NCBI RefSeq assembly: GCF_016917755.1
Contig: NZ_CP070326.1
Coordinates: forward strand, 4,092,001-4,156,000
DNA: 64,000 nt
Source of the DNA: Streptomyces noursei
GTDB taxonomy: Bacteria; Actinomycetota; Actinomycetes; Streptomycetales; Streptomycetaceae
Direction of reading: 5' to 3'
The notes under the pieces are model-generated. The model worked only from the letters and a program-made list of their open reading frames with translations, was not told where the DNA came from and searched no databases. Shown here piece by piece: positions 32,581 to 41,083 of this stretch. A program made the translations under genes and the position numbers. The stretch's first letter is position 1, and the number at the start of each line of letters is the position of its first letter.

Positions 32581-34332
32581 TCACACGTTTGGGGGCGCCC
32601 CGTCGAAGGGGCGTCCGAGGATACCGGGGCGCTGCTGCCAGGGGAGGGGGCCGCCGGGCGGGCGGTAGTCGACGCCGAGGGCGTCGAGGCGGGCGTAGTG
32701 GTCGGCCATCCGCCGGGTGAACTCCGGGTAGTCGCGGGCGGCCGGGGCGGGCAACCGGGACCAGGCGACCTCGGCGAACGCGGCCAGCCGCGGGAAGACC
32801 TGGTAGTCCAGGCGCTGCCGGCTGTCCATCGCCTCGCTCCAGGCGTTGGCCTGGGTGCCGAGGATCCGCGCGGCCTGTTCGCCCGTCAGCTCCGGTGGCA
32901 CCGGCTCGAAACGGTAGACGTCCTCCAGGGTCCGCACGTAGCCGATCGGCACCGGCTCGTCGGCGGAGGCGTGCTGACGGTGGTCCAGATACACCTGCTG
33001 CTCGGGGCACATGACGACGTCGTGCCCGGCCTTGGCCGCGGCGACCCCGCCCGCGTACCCGCGCCAGGAGGAGACAGCGAAAGGGGCCGCGCAATGGGGG
33101 TCCCCCCGGACGGAGTCTGGGGGAGCGTCGGGCAGGGCGGTGGCGGGCAACGGGCGGGCCCCCTCCGCCAGGCCCCCTTCGAGGATCTCGTCCCAGCCGA
33201 TGAGCCGTCGGCCGCGGGCGGTGAGCCAGCGGTCGAAGTGCCGGATGAACCAGCTCTGGAGGCCGTCCTCGCCGTCCAGGGACAGCGCGGCGATCCGGGC
33301 CTGCGCGGCGGGCGAGGCCCGCCACTGGTCCTTGGGGCACTCGTCGCCGCCAAGGTGCACGAAGGACGACGGGAAGAGTTCGAGGACCTCGTCCAGCACG
33401 TGCTCGTAGAAGCGCAGGGTGGTGTCAGTGGGCGCCAGTACGTTGGGATTGACGCCCCAGGTGTCCCAGACCTTCAAGGAGGTGGTGTCGATGACGTCGG
33501 TGTTGCCGAGCTCCGGGTACGCCGCGATGGCGGCCTGCGAGTGCCCGGGGATATCGATCTCGGGGACGACGGTGATCTGCCGCGCGGCGGCGTAGGCGAC
33601 GATCTCGCGGATGTCGTCCTGGGTGTAGTGGCCGCCGTGCGGGCGCGGGTCCCACAGCGGCGAGTCGCGGTGGCCGAGCTTGCTGCGCTCGCGCCAGGCA
33701 CCGATCGCGGTCAGCTTCGGATAGCGGCGGATCTCCAGCCGCCAGCCCTGGTCGTCGGTGAGGTGGAAGTGCAGGACGTTCAGCTTGTGGGCGGCCATCA
33801 GGTCGAGGTAGCGCAACACCCCGTCCTTGGGCAGGAAGTGCCGGGCGACGTCCAGCATCAGGCCGCGCCAGCGGAAACGGGGGGCGTCCTCGACGGTCTG
33901 CTCCGGCAGGCCGGGCGTGCGCCCCGGGTCGAGCGGCGCGCTCCGGAAGGCGGCGGGGCCGAGGAGCTGACGGAGCGTCTGTGCGCCCCAGAAGACGCCG
34001 GCCGGGCCGCCTCCGGTGACGCGCACGCCCCAGCGGGCGTCGGCGTCGAGCCGATAGCCCTCCTCCGGGAGGGCCGGGTCGAGGGCCAGTGCCAGGGTGT
34101 CCGGTGCGTCGGCGGGGCCGGGCGGCAGCGGCAGGGCGAAGGCGGCGCCGAGGGTGCTGCGCAGCCAGCGGGCGGTGTCCTCGGTGCCGGGGGCCGCGGC
34201 CAGCGCGGTCTGCGCACCGAGCCGTACGGTCCGGGGGCGGGCCCCGGCGTCGCCCAGGTCGCGGCTCAGCGGTGCCGGGATCAGACCCGTGTGGGGAACG
34301 GTCTCCAGAGCTGTCACGACGTCAGTCTTCAC
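32581..34332 (-). CDS. Beta-N-acetylhexosaminidase (GH20)
   Basis: 583 aa. GH20 catalytic domain: RFRWRGLMLDVARHFLP, HKLNVLHFHLTDDQGWRLEI, ITVVPEIDIPGHSQAA, the catalytic Asp-Glu pair in FVHLGGDECPKDQW, and the C-terminal GTQANAWSEAM. It removes terminal GlcNAc/GalNAc from chitin-derived or peptidoglycan-derived oligosaccharides. No signal peptide is evident with the GTG start at 34332, so it may act on imported chitobiose. An in-frame insert (around residues 402-422, ALPDAPPDSVRGDPH) coincides with an interspersed DNA repeat at 33095-33126. Confidence 0.93.
   Translation of the reverse strand: MKTDVVTALETVPHTGLIPAPLSRDLGDAGARPRTVRLGAQTALAAAPGTEDTARWLRSTLGAAFALPLPPGPADAPDTLALALDPALPEEGYRLDADARWGVRVTGGGPAGVFWGAQTLRQLLGPAAFRSAPLDPGRTPGLPEQTVEDAPRFRWRGLMLDVARHFLPKDGVLRYLDLMAAHKLNVLHFHLTDDQGWRLEIRRYPKLTAIGAWRERSKLGHRDSPLWDPRPHGGHYTQDDIREIVAYAAARQITVVPEIDIPGHSQAAIAAYPELGNTDVIDTTSLKVWDTWGVNPNVLAPTDTTLRFYEHVLDEVLELFPSSFVHLGGDECPKDQWRASPAAQARIAALSLDGEDGLQSWFIRHFDRWLTARGRRLIGWDEILEGGLAEGARPLPATALPDAPPDSVRGDPHCAAPFAVSSWRGYAGGVAAAKAGHDVVMCPEQQVYLDHRQHASADEPVPIGYVRTLEDVYRFEPVPPELTGEQAARILGTQANAWSEAMDSRQRLDYQVFPRLAAFAEVAWSRLPAPAARDYPEFTRRMADHYARLDALGVDYRPPGGPLPWQQRPGILGRPFDGAPPNV
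33095..33126. repeat. Streptomyces-type GC-rich interspersed repeat within the hexosaminidase gene
   Basis: The segment begins TGGGGGTCCCCCCGGAC and ends GTCTGGGGGAGC. It folds as a 9-bp hairpin (CCCCCGGAC with GTCTGGGGG, loop GGA) that overlaps the palindrome GGGGGTCCCCC. From memory, very similar sequences recur many times in Streptomyces genomes, usually between genes. Here it lies inside a coding sequence and is read through in frame. Confidence 0.65.
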
Positions 34333-34427
34333 CGCGCCGCCGCGGGGAGAAACCCGCGCCTGCCGGCCCGTGCCGACGAGCGCGCCGCCCGGGGACCGGG
34401 ACGGCGGCGGACGGGCCGGGCACGGCG

Positions 34428-34460
34428 ACGGGCCCGGGCCCACGAGGGACCCGGGCCCGT
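34428..34460 (-). terminator. Hairpin downstream of the DUF3039 gene
   Basis: 11-bp perfect stem ACGGGCCCGGG / CCCGGGCCCGT with an 11-nt loop, 68 bp after the DUF3039 stop. No T-run; typical of Streptomyces hairpin terminators. Confidence 0.6.
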
Positions 34461-34527
34461 GCAGGCCCTGGGCGCGGAGCGGCGGGCCGGGGCGCCGGGC
34501 CCAGCGGGCGGGCGCCGCGGCCGGCGG

Positions 34528-34812
34528 TTACTTCTTGCCGCCGTCCTTGTCCTTGTCGCCACCGGCGCCCATGGATTCGAAGATCTCCTTGCACAGCGGG
34601 CAGACCGGGTACTTCTTCGGGTCGCGACCCGGGACCCAGACCTTGCCGCAGAGCGCCACGACGGGGGTGCCGTCGAGCGCGCTCGCCATGATCTTGTCCT
34701 TCTGGACGTAGTGGGCGAAGCGCTCGTGGTCGCCGTCGCCGTGCGACACCTGCGGTGTCGGCTCTACGAGGGTCCCCGTACCTGCCCCGCGCTCGGGCTC
34801 AAGAGTGCTCAT
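34528..34812 (-). CDS. DUF3039 family protein
   Basis: 94 aa from the ATG at 34812. Conserved HERFAHYVQKDKIMASALDGTPVVALCGKVWVPGRDPKKYPVCPLC; the Cys pattern (ALCGK ... CPLC) suggests a zinc-binding knuckle. DUF3039 is a small actinobacterial family of unknown function. The start lies 14 bp inside the end of the upstream MFS gene, so the two are translationally coupled. Confidence 0.9.
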   Translation of the reverse strand: MSTLEPERGAGTGTLVEPTPQVSHGDGDHERFAHYVQKDKIMASALDGTPVVALCGKVWVPGRDPKKYPVCPLCKEIFESMGAGGDKDKDGGKK

Positions 34813-35989
34813 AACTGCCAAGGGTACTCACGCGCGGCGCGGGTCGGGAGCGTCGGCCCGCCACCAGATGCACCAACAGTCCCAGGGCCGCGACCCCGGC
34901 CGCCGCCCAGGGCAGCGCGGCCGGCGTCAGTCCCGCGGCCAGGGCCAGCCCGCCGAGCGCCGAGCCGACCGCGCTGCCCAGATAGAGCGCGGAATTGTTC
35001 AGCGCGAGGGCGACGGTGCCGCGCTGCGCGCTGGCCCGGAGCAGCCGGTGCTGCTGCGGCACCTGGAACGCCCAGCCCGCCGCACCCCAGGCCAGCAGGG
35101 CGACCACCGCACCGGGCAGCGCCACCGCTGCCAGGGTCGGCAGCAGGGCCTGGGCCGCGGCGACCACCAGCAGAATCACGCCGGCCAGCAGCCGCACCCG
35201 TCCGGTCCGGTCCACCAGCGGCCCGGCCAGCACGCTCCCCAGGACGCCACCGGCGCCCCAGGCCCACAGGTAGGGGGCGACCTCGTGGACGCCGCCGGCC
35301 GCGGCCAGCACCGGCGCGAGGTAGGTGTAGAGGCCGAGGCTGGCCACCGCGGCGAGGAAGGACACCGCGACCACCGGCGCCACCGCGCGGTCGGCGATGG
35401 CCGTCAGCCGGGCCCGTACCGGGACGGCGGGCCCCGCGGGCACCTGCGGCAGCAGCACCGCCAACCCACCGAGCGCGACCGCGCCCAGCGCGGTGACCAG
35501 CCAGAGCGTGGCCCGCCAGCCGGTGTGCTCGGCCAGCAGCACCCCGATCGGCACGCCCAGCACGGTGCCCGCGCTCATCCCGCCCATGACCAGCGCCAGC
35601 GCCCGGCCGCGCTTCTCCTCCGGGACCAGCGCGGCGGCGGCCGCGGTGGACAGCGCGGAGTAGACGCCGGCGCCGGCGCCCGCGACGACCCGGGCGGCGA
35701 GCAGCGCGCCCAGCGACGGGGCCAGTGCGGTCAGGCCGTTGCCGAGGGTGAAGACCGCCAGCGCCGCCAGGATCAGCAGCCGGGGCCGCACGCCGGAGAG
35801 CAGTCCGGCGACCAGCGGCGCGGAGATCGCGTAGGCCAGCGTGAAGACCGTCACCAGTTGGCCGGCGAGGGACACCCGGGTGCCGATGTCCGCGGCGAGG
35901 ACCGGTAGCAGCCCCGCCATCACATAGGCGTCCAGGCCGAGGGTGAACGCCCCCAGCGTCAGCAGCCAGACCTTGCGCACCGCGCTCAT
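34799..35989 (-). CDS. MFS transporter (12 TM, AraJ/CmlR-like)
   Basis: 396 aa from the ATG at 35989. Twelve hydrophobic segments; DHA1 motifs LGLDAYVMAGLLPVLAADIG at TM1 and AARVVAGAGAGVYSALSTAAAAALVPEEKRGRALALVMGGMSAGTVLGVPIG, typical of arabinose/chloramphenicol-type efflux proteins. It is divergent from a LysR regulator (126 bp), a classical regulator-exporter pair, so expression probably responds to the LysR ligand. Confidence 0.92.
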   Translation of the reverse strand: MSAVRKVWLLTLGAFTLGLDAYVMAGLLPVLAADIGTRVSLAGQLVTVFTLAYAISAPLVAGLLSGVRPRLLILAALAVFTLGNGLTALAPSLGALLAARVVAGAGAGVYSALSTAAAAALVPEEKRGRALALVMGGMSAGTVLGVPIGVLLAEHTGWRATLWLVTALGAVALGGLAVLLPQVPAGPAVPVRARLTAIADRAVAPVVAVSFLAAVASLGLYTYLAPVLAAAGGVHEVAPYLWAWGAGGVLGSVLAGPLVDRTGRVRLLAGVILLVVAAAQALLPTLAAVALPGAVVALLAWGAAGWAFQVPQQHRLLRASAQRGTVALALNNSALYLGSAVGSALGGLALAAGLTPAALPWAAAGVAALGLLVHLVAGRRSRPAPRVSTLGSYEHS

Positions 35990-36115
35990 CTCCCCTGGTG
36001 GTCCGGGAGGCGCCGGGGACCGTCCCCGGCCCCGGGACGGACCGACGCGGGGAAACGTAGGCAGTCTCCGGATGGCCGGGGAAATGCCCGGACGGAGCAC
36101 TTATGCTGGGACAAC

Positions 36116-37129
36116 ATGAATGGTGCCCGCGATAACCAGGACGACGACGCCGGTATCCAGGACGACGCCGACGGCCAGGAGGGCGCCGCGGCGGGGCCGA
36201 CCCGCGACGACGCCCCCGCCACCGCGACCGACCCCACGTCCGTCGACGCCGACTGGCTCGCCGACCCGGCCCTCGACGGCGTCGAACTCCGGCACCTGCG
36301 GGGCTTCCTCGCCGTCGCCGAGGAGCGCAGCTTCACCCACGCCGCCGACCGACTGCGGACCGGCCAGCCCACGCTGACCCGGGCCGTCCGGGCCCTGGAG
36401 ACCACGCTCGGCGTCCGGCTGCTGGACCGGACGACCCGCCGGGTCGCCCTCACCGACGCCGGCCGCCGCCTCTACGCCGACCTCGCCCCGCTGCTCCCCC
36501 GGCTCGCCGCCGCGCTGCGTTCCCCCGCCGGGCCGGGGGTGCTGCGACTGGGCTTCACCTCGCTGCTGCCGGCCGCCTGCCGCACGCTGGTCACGGAGTT
36601 CAGGGCGGCGACCGGCGCCAAGGTCCGGCTCGTCCGGCGGGACACCCCGCTGGCCGGGCTGGAGACCGGGGAGTCGGACATCGTGGTGCTCCGCGGCGAG
36701 GTGCCGCGGGACGCCGGGCTGCGCACCGCGCTGCTGTTGCAGGAACCGCGGGTGGCCGCCGTGCCACGGGCCGGCGCCCCGGGGTGCCTGGCCCACCGGC
36801 GGGTGCTGGACTGGGCCGAGCTGGCGGAGCTGCCGCTGGTGGTCAACACCGTCACCGGCACCACCCGGCCCGAGCTGTGGCCCGCCGACCGGCGCCCCCA
36901 ACTCGCCTGCACCGCGGACAACTTCGACGAGTGGCTGGAGGCGGTCGCGGCCGGGCACGGGGTCGGGGTGGCCCCGGAGAGCGTGGCCGAACGGCACCCG
37001 CACCCCCAGATCCGCTACGTCCGGCTGAAGAACGCCCCGCCGGTGCCCGTGCGCCTGGCCCTGCCGGCCCGCGACGCCCATCCGCTGGCCGAGCGCTTCT
37101 TCACCCTGGGCGGGCAGCACCGCCGCTGA
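36116..37129 (+). CDS. LysR-family transcriptional regulator
   Basis: 337 aa. The winged helix begins near residue 57 (LRHLRGFLAVAEERSFTHAADRLRTGQPTLTRAVRALETTLGVRLLDRTTRRVALTDAG). The ~55-residue Asp/Ala-rich N-terminal extension is unusual for the family. The C-terminal periplasmic-binding-like effector domain follows. A TATGCT -10 element at 36102-36107 would place the transcription start at or next to the ATG, and there is no ribosome binding site, so the mRNA may be leaderless. It likely controls the divergent MFS gene. Confidence 0.92.
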   Translation: MNGARDNQDDDAGIQDDADGQEGAAAGPTRDDAPATATDPTSVDADWLADPALDGVELRHLRGFLAVAEERSFTHAADRLRTGQPTLTRAVRALETTLGVRLLDRTTRRVALTDAGRRLYADLAPLLPRLAAALRSPAGPGVLRLGFTSLLPAACRTLVTEFRAATGAKVRLVRRDTPLAGLETGESDIVVLRGEVPRDAGLRTALLLQEPRVAAVPRAGAPGCLAHRRVLDWAELAELPLVVNTVTGTTRPELWPADRRPQLACTADNFDEWLEAVAAGHGVGVAPESVAERHPHPQIRYVRLKNAPPVPVRLALPARDAHPLAERFFTLGGQHRR

Positions 37130-37141
37130 CGCCCGCAGGGG

Positions 37142-37163
37142 CGCTCCGGCGCGCGCCGGAGCG
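37142..37163. terminator. Bidirectional hairpin between convergent genes
   Basis: 10-bp perfect stem CGCTCCGGCG / CGCCGGAGCG with a 2-nt loop, between the LysR stop and the stop of the convergent gene. Confidence 0.6.
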
Positions 37164-37166
37164 GCG

Positions 37167-37847
37167 CTACGACGCGACCGCCGGCACTCCGCCGCGGTCC
37201 CCGGTCAGCCCCAGGTCGGCGGCGAACGCCAACGCGGCCTCCGGGCGGACCTCGTACCAGCAGTCCGGGCCGCAGACCGCGTCCAGCAGCGCGGAGACGT
37301 CCGCCGCCCCGACCGTGCGGGCCGCGGCGGACGCGATGAAGGCGCGGACCGTCTCGGCGGGGTGGACGTCGGTCTCCGTGAGGGCCACCAGGTGCTCGGT
37401 GATCTCCCGCACCGCCGCGTCACCGGGCGCCGCCCAGCCCAGCGCCATCTCCAGGCCGTCGTCCGGCATCGTCGCGGGATACGGGGCGCGGGCCCAGACG
37501 CCGTCCTCGTACCAGTAGGCGAAGCCGAGGAGGTTGCCCTGAGCGTCGTCGCGCAGCTGCTCCCAGGGCAGCCATGCGGGGCCGCCGGCCAGGAAGTCGA
37601 TCTGCTTGTCGCCGCTGTGCGTGTAACTCCCGTCGGAGTCCTGGCCGCAGAGCAGGGCCCGGCCGTCGTCGTACAGCTTCAGCCGCCACCAGTACGAGCC
37701 GCCGCAGTTCCAGCAGGCCAGCCCGCCCGGCCCCCAGGAGTACTCGTCCCCGTCGTTCATGGCCGCGGCCACCACCGCCAGCGTCGCGGCCCGTGCCCAC
37801 AACTGCTCGGGATGGTCCAGGTCCTCGGGCACGCTCGGCCTGTGCAT
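37167..37847 (-). CDS. Conserved hypothetical protein
   Basis: 226 aa from the ATG at 37847, with GGGGGAG upstream. Notable features: Trp/Tyr/Gly-rich core (DEYSWGPGGLACWNCGGSYWWRLKLYDDGRALLCGQDSDGSY) and an all-helical C-terminal half. No signal or membrane segment. The look is that of SUKH/SMI1-like immunity or housekeeping hypotheticals, but I do not recognise a specific family and assign no function. Confidence 0.8.
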   Translation of the reverse strand: MHRPSVPEDLDHPEQLWARAATLAVVAAAMNDGDEYSWGPGGLACWNCGGSYWWRLKLYDDGRALLCGQDSDGSYTHSGDKQIDFLAGGPAWLPWEQLRDDAQGNLLGFAYWYEDGVWARAPYPATMPDDGLEMALGWAAPGDAAVREITEHLVALTETDVHPAETVRAFIASAAARTVGAADVSALLDAVCGPDCWYEVRPEAALAFAADLGLTGDRGGVPAVAS

Positions 37848-38048
37848 GGTGCTCTCCCCCGTCCGATCGGCGCGACCGCGCCCTTGCGCCCGCGCAGCGT
37901 TCCTGGCACTCCGAACGATAGCGACGGGGTCTGACAATTCCCCATGACGAAGCCGTCACAAAATGCGCCGTTGAGCGCCCGGGCGCACTCCCCGGCGTAC
38001 GAGCCCCTGGCACGCGCGGCGCGGTGACGCCCGGTGCGGTGCGGCGGC

Positions 38049-38723
38049 TCAGTTCAACGACGGGTCGTCGGGGTAGGTGGCCACCATCGCCAGTTCGTTG
38101 CGCTGCCGGCGCAGCACGGCCCGCCACAGCTGCTCCGGATCGGGCGAGGAGACGTCGCCCGGCTCCGACTCGACGACGTACCAGGCCCCCTCCACCAGCT
38201 CGTCCTCCAACTGACCGGGCCCCCACCCCGCGTACCCGGCGAAGATCCGCAGGCTGCCGAGGACCGCGGCGAGGAGCTCCGGCGGCGCCTCCAGGTCCAC
38301 CAGGCCGATCGCGCCGTGCACCCGGCGCCAGCCCAGCGGCTCGTCCCCGGGCCCGGCGCCGTCCGCCGTGTCCGTGACCGGGGCGCCGGCCGTCCCGCCG
38401 TCCGCGCCACCGGTGCGGGTGCCGCTCCCCGGGGACGGGGCGCCCTCGCCGGAGGGCCCGCCGCCGGGGACCACGGCCACCCCGAGCGCCGAGTCCAGCG
38501 AGACCGGGCCGCCCTGGAAGACCACCCCGGGCTCCCCTGCCAGCTCGGCCCAGGGGGCGAGGATGTCGGCGACGCCGACCGGTGTGGGGCGGTTGAGGAT
38601 CACGCCGAGGGACCCCTCCTCGTCGTGGTCGAGGAGGAGCACCACCGCGCGGTCGAAGTTCGGGTCGGCGAGCGCGGGTGTGGCGACGAGCAGCCGCCCT
38701 GTGAGCGAGGACACCTCGGTCAT
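38049..38723 (-). CDS. YqgE/AlgH family protein (UPF0301)
   Basis: 224 aa from the ATG at 38723. Family signatures: LTGRLLVATPALADPNFDRAVVLLLDHDEEGSLGVILNRPT, then VFQGGPVSLDSALGVA, and FAGYAGWGPGQLEDELVEGAWYVV. A ~45-residue Gly/Pro/Thr-rich insert between strands makes it longer than the usual ~190 aa. Function is unclear in all bacteria. Divergent from murA, as commonly seen in Streptomyces. Confidence 0.93.
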   Translation of the reverse strand: MTEVSSLTGRLLVATPALADPNFDRAVVLLLDHDEEGSLGVILNRPTPVGVADILAPWAELAGEPGVVFQGGPVSLDSALGVAVVPGGGPSGEGAPSPGSGTRTGGADGGTAGAPVTDTADGAGPGDEPLGWRRVHGAIGLVDLEAPPELLAAVLGSLRIFAGYAGWGPGQLEDELVEGAWYVVESEPGDVSSPDPEQLWRAVLRRQRNELAMVATYPDDPSLN

Positions 38724-39017
38724 GGCCACATGATCCCGCACTTCCGGCCCGAAGGGGGAGTCAACGCCCGAACCTGCTGGGAGAGCAGGGTGGGCGTACG
38801 GCGGCAGGCCCCGGCGCACGGACTTCACACCGAATGACCCATTCGCGACATTCACCGCATTAGGCATAAAGAGTGATGACGAATCACAGGGGGACCGTAG
38901 CGGAGCGTGTTGTGACAAAGCCATTACATGCCCGGAGCAGGGGCACCGCCACGGGTACCCCCTCTCGCGCCCTTACCATTTCTCGTGGCCCAGACCGACT
39001 CCAGGAACGCGAGATCC

Positions 39018-40364
39018 ATGACCGTCTCTACTGACGACGTACTGCTTGTCCACGGCGGCACCCCGCTGGAGGGCGAGATCCGGGTTCGCGGCGCGAAGAA
39101 CCTTGTGCCCAAGGCCATGGTCGCCGCCCTGCTGGGCAGTGGTCCGAGCCGGCTGCGCAACGTTCCCGACATCCGGGACGTCCGCGTGGTGCGCGGGCTG
39201 CTCCAGCTGCACGGCGTCACGGTGCGCCCGGGCGACGAGCCCGGCGAGCTGGTCCTCGACCCCTCGCACGTGGAGAGCGCCAACGTCGCGGACATCGACG
39301 CGCACGCCGGTTCCTCGCGCATTCCGATCCTGTTCTGCGGCCCGCTGCTGCACCGGCTGGGTCACGCCTTCATCCCCGGTCTGGGCGGCTGCGACATCGG
39401 CGGCCGGCCGGTGGACTTCCACTTCGACGTGCTCCGCCAGTTCGGCGCGAAGATCGAGAAGCGCGCCGACGGCCAGTACCTGGAGGCACCGCAGCGGCTG
39501 CGCGGCACCAAGATCCGGCTGCCGTACCCGTCGGTCGGCTCGACCGAGCAGGTGCTGCTGACGGCCGTACTGGCCGAGGGCGTCACCGAGCTGTCGAACG
39601 CCGCCGTGGAGCCGGAGATCGAGGACCTGATCTGCGTCCTGCAGAAGATGGGCGCGATCATCTCCATGGACACCGACCGGACGATCCGGATCACCGGTGT
39701 GGACAAGCTCGACGGCTACACCCACCGCGCCCTCCCGGACCGCCTGGAGGCCGCCTCCTGGGCGTCCGCGGCGCTGGCCACCGAGGGCAACATCTACGTC
39801 CGCGGCGCGCACCAGCGCTCGATGATGACGTTCCTGAACACCTTCCGTAAGGTCGGCGGCGCCTTCGAGATCGACGACGAGGGCATCCGCTTCTGGCACC
39901 CGGGCGGCTCGCTCAACGCCATCGCCCTGGAGACCGACGTCCACCCCGGTTTCCAGACCGACTGGCAGCAGCCCCTGGTGGTCGCGCTGACCCAGGCGTC
40001 GGGCCTGTCGATCGTGCACGAGACGGTCTACGAGTCCCGGCTGGGCTTCACCGAGGCGCTCAACCAGATGGGCGCACACATCCAGCTCTACCGCGAGTGC
40101 CTGGGCGGCTCCGCCTGCCGCTTCGGCCAGCGCAACTTCCTGCACTCCGCGGTCGTCTCCGGCCCCACCAAGCTGCAGGGCGCCGACCTGGTCATCCCCG
40201 ACCTGCGCGGCGGCTTCTCGTACCTGATCGCGGCGCTGGCGGCGCAGGGCACCTCCCGGGTGCACGGCATCGACCTGATCAACCGCGGCTACGAGAACTT
40301 CATGGAGAAGCTCGTGGAACTGGGCGCGAAGGTGGAGCTGCCGAACCACAACCCGCGCGGCTGA
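39018..40364 (+). CDS. murA: UDP-N-acetylglucosamine 1-carboxyvinyltransferase
   Basis: 448 aa. It transfers enolpyruvate from PEP to UDP-GlcNAc, the first committed step of peptidoglycan synthesis. RGAKNLVPKAM holds the substrate-binding Lys-Asn (K27, N28). The catalytic loop LGGCDIGGRPVDFHF contains Cys125, the residue attacked by fosfomycin; mycobacteria have Asp there. The ATG at 39018 is chosen; in-frame codons upstream lie in an AT-richer leader. A hairpin terminator starts 16 bp after the stop. Confidence 0.96.
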   Translation: MTVSTDDVLLVHGGTPLEGEIRVRGAKNLVPKAMVAALLGSGPSRLRNVPDIRDVRVVRGLLQLHGVTVRPGDEPGELVLDPSHVESANVADIDAHAGSSRIPILFCGPLLHRLGHAFIPGLGGCDIGGRPVDFHFDVLRQFGAKIEKRADGQYLEAPQRLRGTKIRLPYPSVGSTEQVLLTAVLAEGVTELSNAAVEPEIEDLICVLQKMGAIISMDTDRTIRITGVDKLDGYTHRALPDRLEAASWASAALATEGNIYVRGAHQRSMMTFLNTFRKVGGAFEIDDEGIRFWHPGGSLNAIALETDVHPGFQTDWQQPLVVALTQASGLSIVHETVYESRLGFTEALNQMGAHIQLYRECLGGSACRFGQRNFLHSAVVSGPTKLQGADLVIPDLRGGFSYLIAALAAQGTSRVHGIDLINRGYENFMEKLVELGAKVELPNHNPRG

Positions 40365-40380
40365 TCCCCGCTCGTCCCCG

Positions 40381-40417
40381 AAGGCGCCGTACGGTCACGA
40401 CGACCGTGCGGCGCCTT
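40381..40417 (+). terminator. murA terminator
   Basis: 16-bp stem (AAGGCGCCGTACGGTC with GACCGTGCGGCGCCTT, one G-U pair) and a 5-nt loop, starting 16 bp after the murA stop. Confidence 0.75.
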
Positions 40418-40503
40418 CGCCGTACCCGGCAGCGCCCAGAGGGCCGGGCCCCGGGCGGGCGGCCCCCCGAAGGCCCCTGGACAGTCCGTACGCGGGCATA
40501 CGC

Positions 40504-40538
40504 AAAGGCGGCCACCCCCGGGAGGGGTGGCCGCCTTT
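40504..40538. terminator. Bidirectional terminator between murA and hupA
   Basis: Perfect 15-bp stem AAAGGCGGCCACCCC / GGGGTGGCCGCCTTT with loop CGGGA, between convergent genes and 18 bp from the hupA stop. T-rich end on both strands. Confidence 0.85.
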
Positions 40539-40556
40539 CATGCCGTGGCAAGGGCC

Positions 40557-40838
40557 TTACTTGCCCTTGGCGGCTTCCTTGAGCTTCGAGCCCGCGGAGA
40601 CCTTCACGCTGTAGCCGGCCGCGATCTGGATCGGCTCACCGGTCTGCGGGTTGCGAGCGGTGCGAGCGGCACGGTGGGTGCGCTCGAAGGTCAGGAAGCC
40701 GGGGATGGTGACCTTCTCGTCGCCCTTGGCGACGACCTCGCCGACGGTCTCGGCGAGCGCGGCCAGAACGGCGTCGGCGTCCTTGCGGGTCACCTCGGCG
40801 CGATCGGCCAGAGCGGCCACCAGCTCACTGCGGTTCAT
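40557..40838 (-). CDS. hupA: HU-family DNA-binding protein
   Basis: 93 aa from the ATG at 40838. HU fold: MNRSELVAALADRAEVTRKDADAVLAALAETV, GDEKVTIPGFLTFERTHRAARTARNPQTGEPIQI (the DNA-binding beta arm with the NPxTG motif), and VSAGSKLKEA. This is the short HU without a Lys-rich tail; streptomycetes also encode a longer HupS. It is a nucleoid-associated protein. Gene order murA-hup-malic enzyme supports orthology with SCO2950. Confidence 0.95.
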   Translation of the reverse strand: MNRSELVAALADRAEVTRKDADAVLAALAETVGEVVAKGDEKVTIPGFLTFERTHRAARTARNPQTGEPIQIAAGYSVKVSAGSKLKEAAKGK

Positions 40839-41083
40839 GTATGTACTCCCGTGTTCTTCTTGCCAATGCGGCGTGAGATCGAAGCCGATGCTGCCAGGGC
40901 CCTCGGACGGCCCACCGAACCGGGTCCGTCCTTCAGCTCCCTCGCGCCTGAGGTCCCCCTGGACAATGTCCTTGGGAGAGCATCCTGCCCCCACCTGCGG
41001 CGGTAAAGCCAATCCGGCACCCTGGAGGGTCACCCGCCACCCTATGGGTGGCCCGGTGAGGGCAGGTCCTGCGACGCGCCGTC

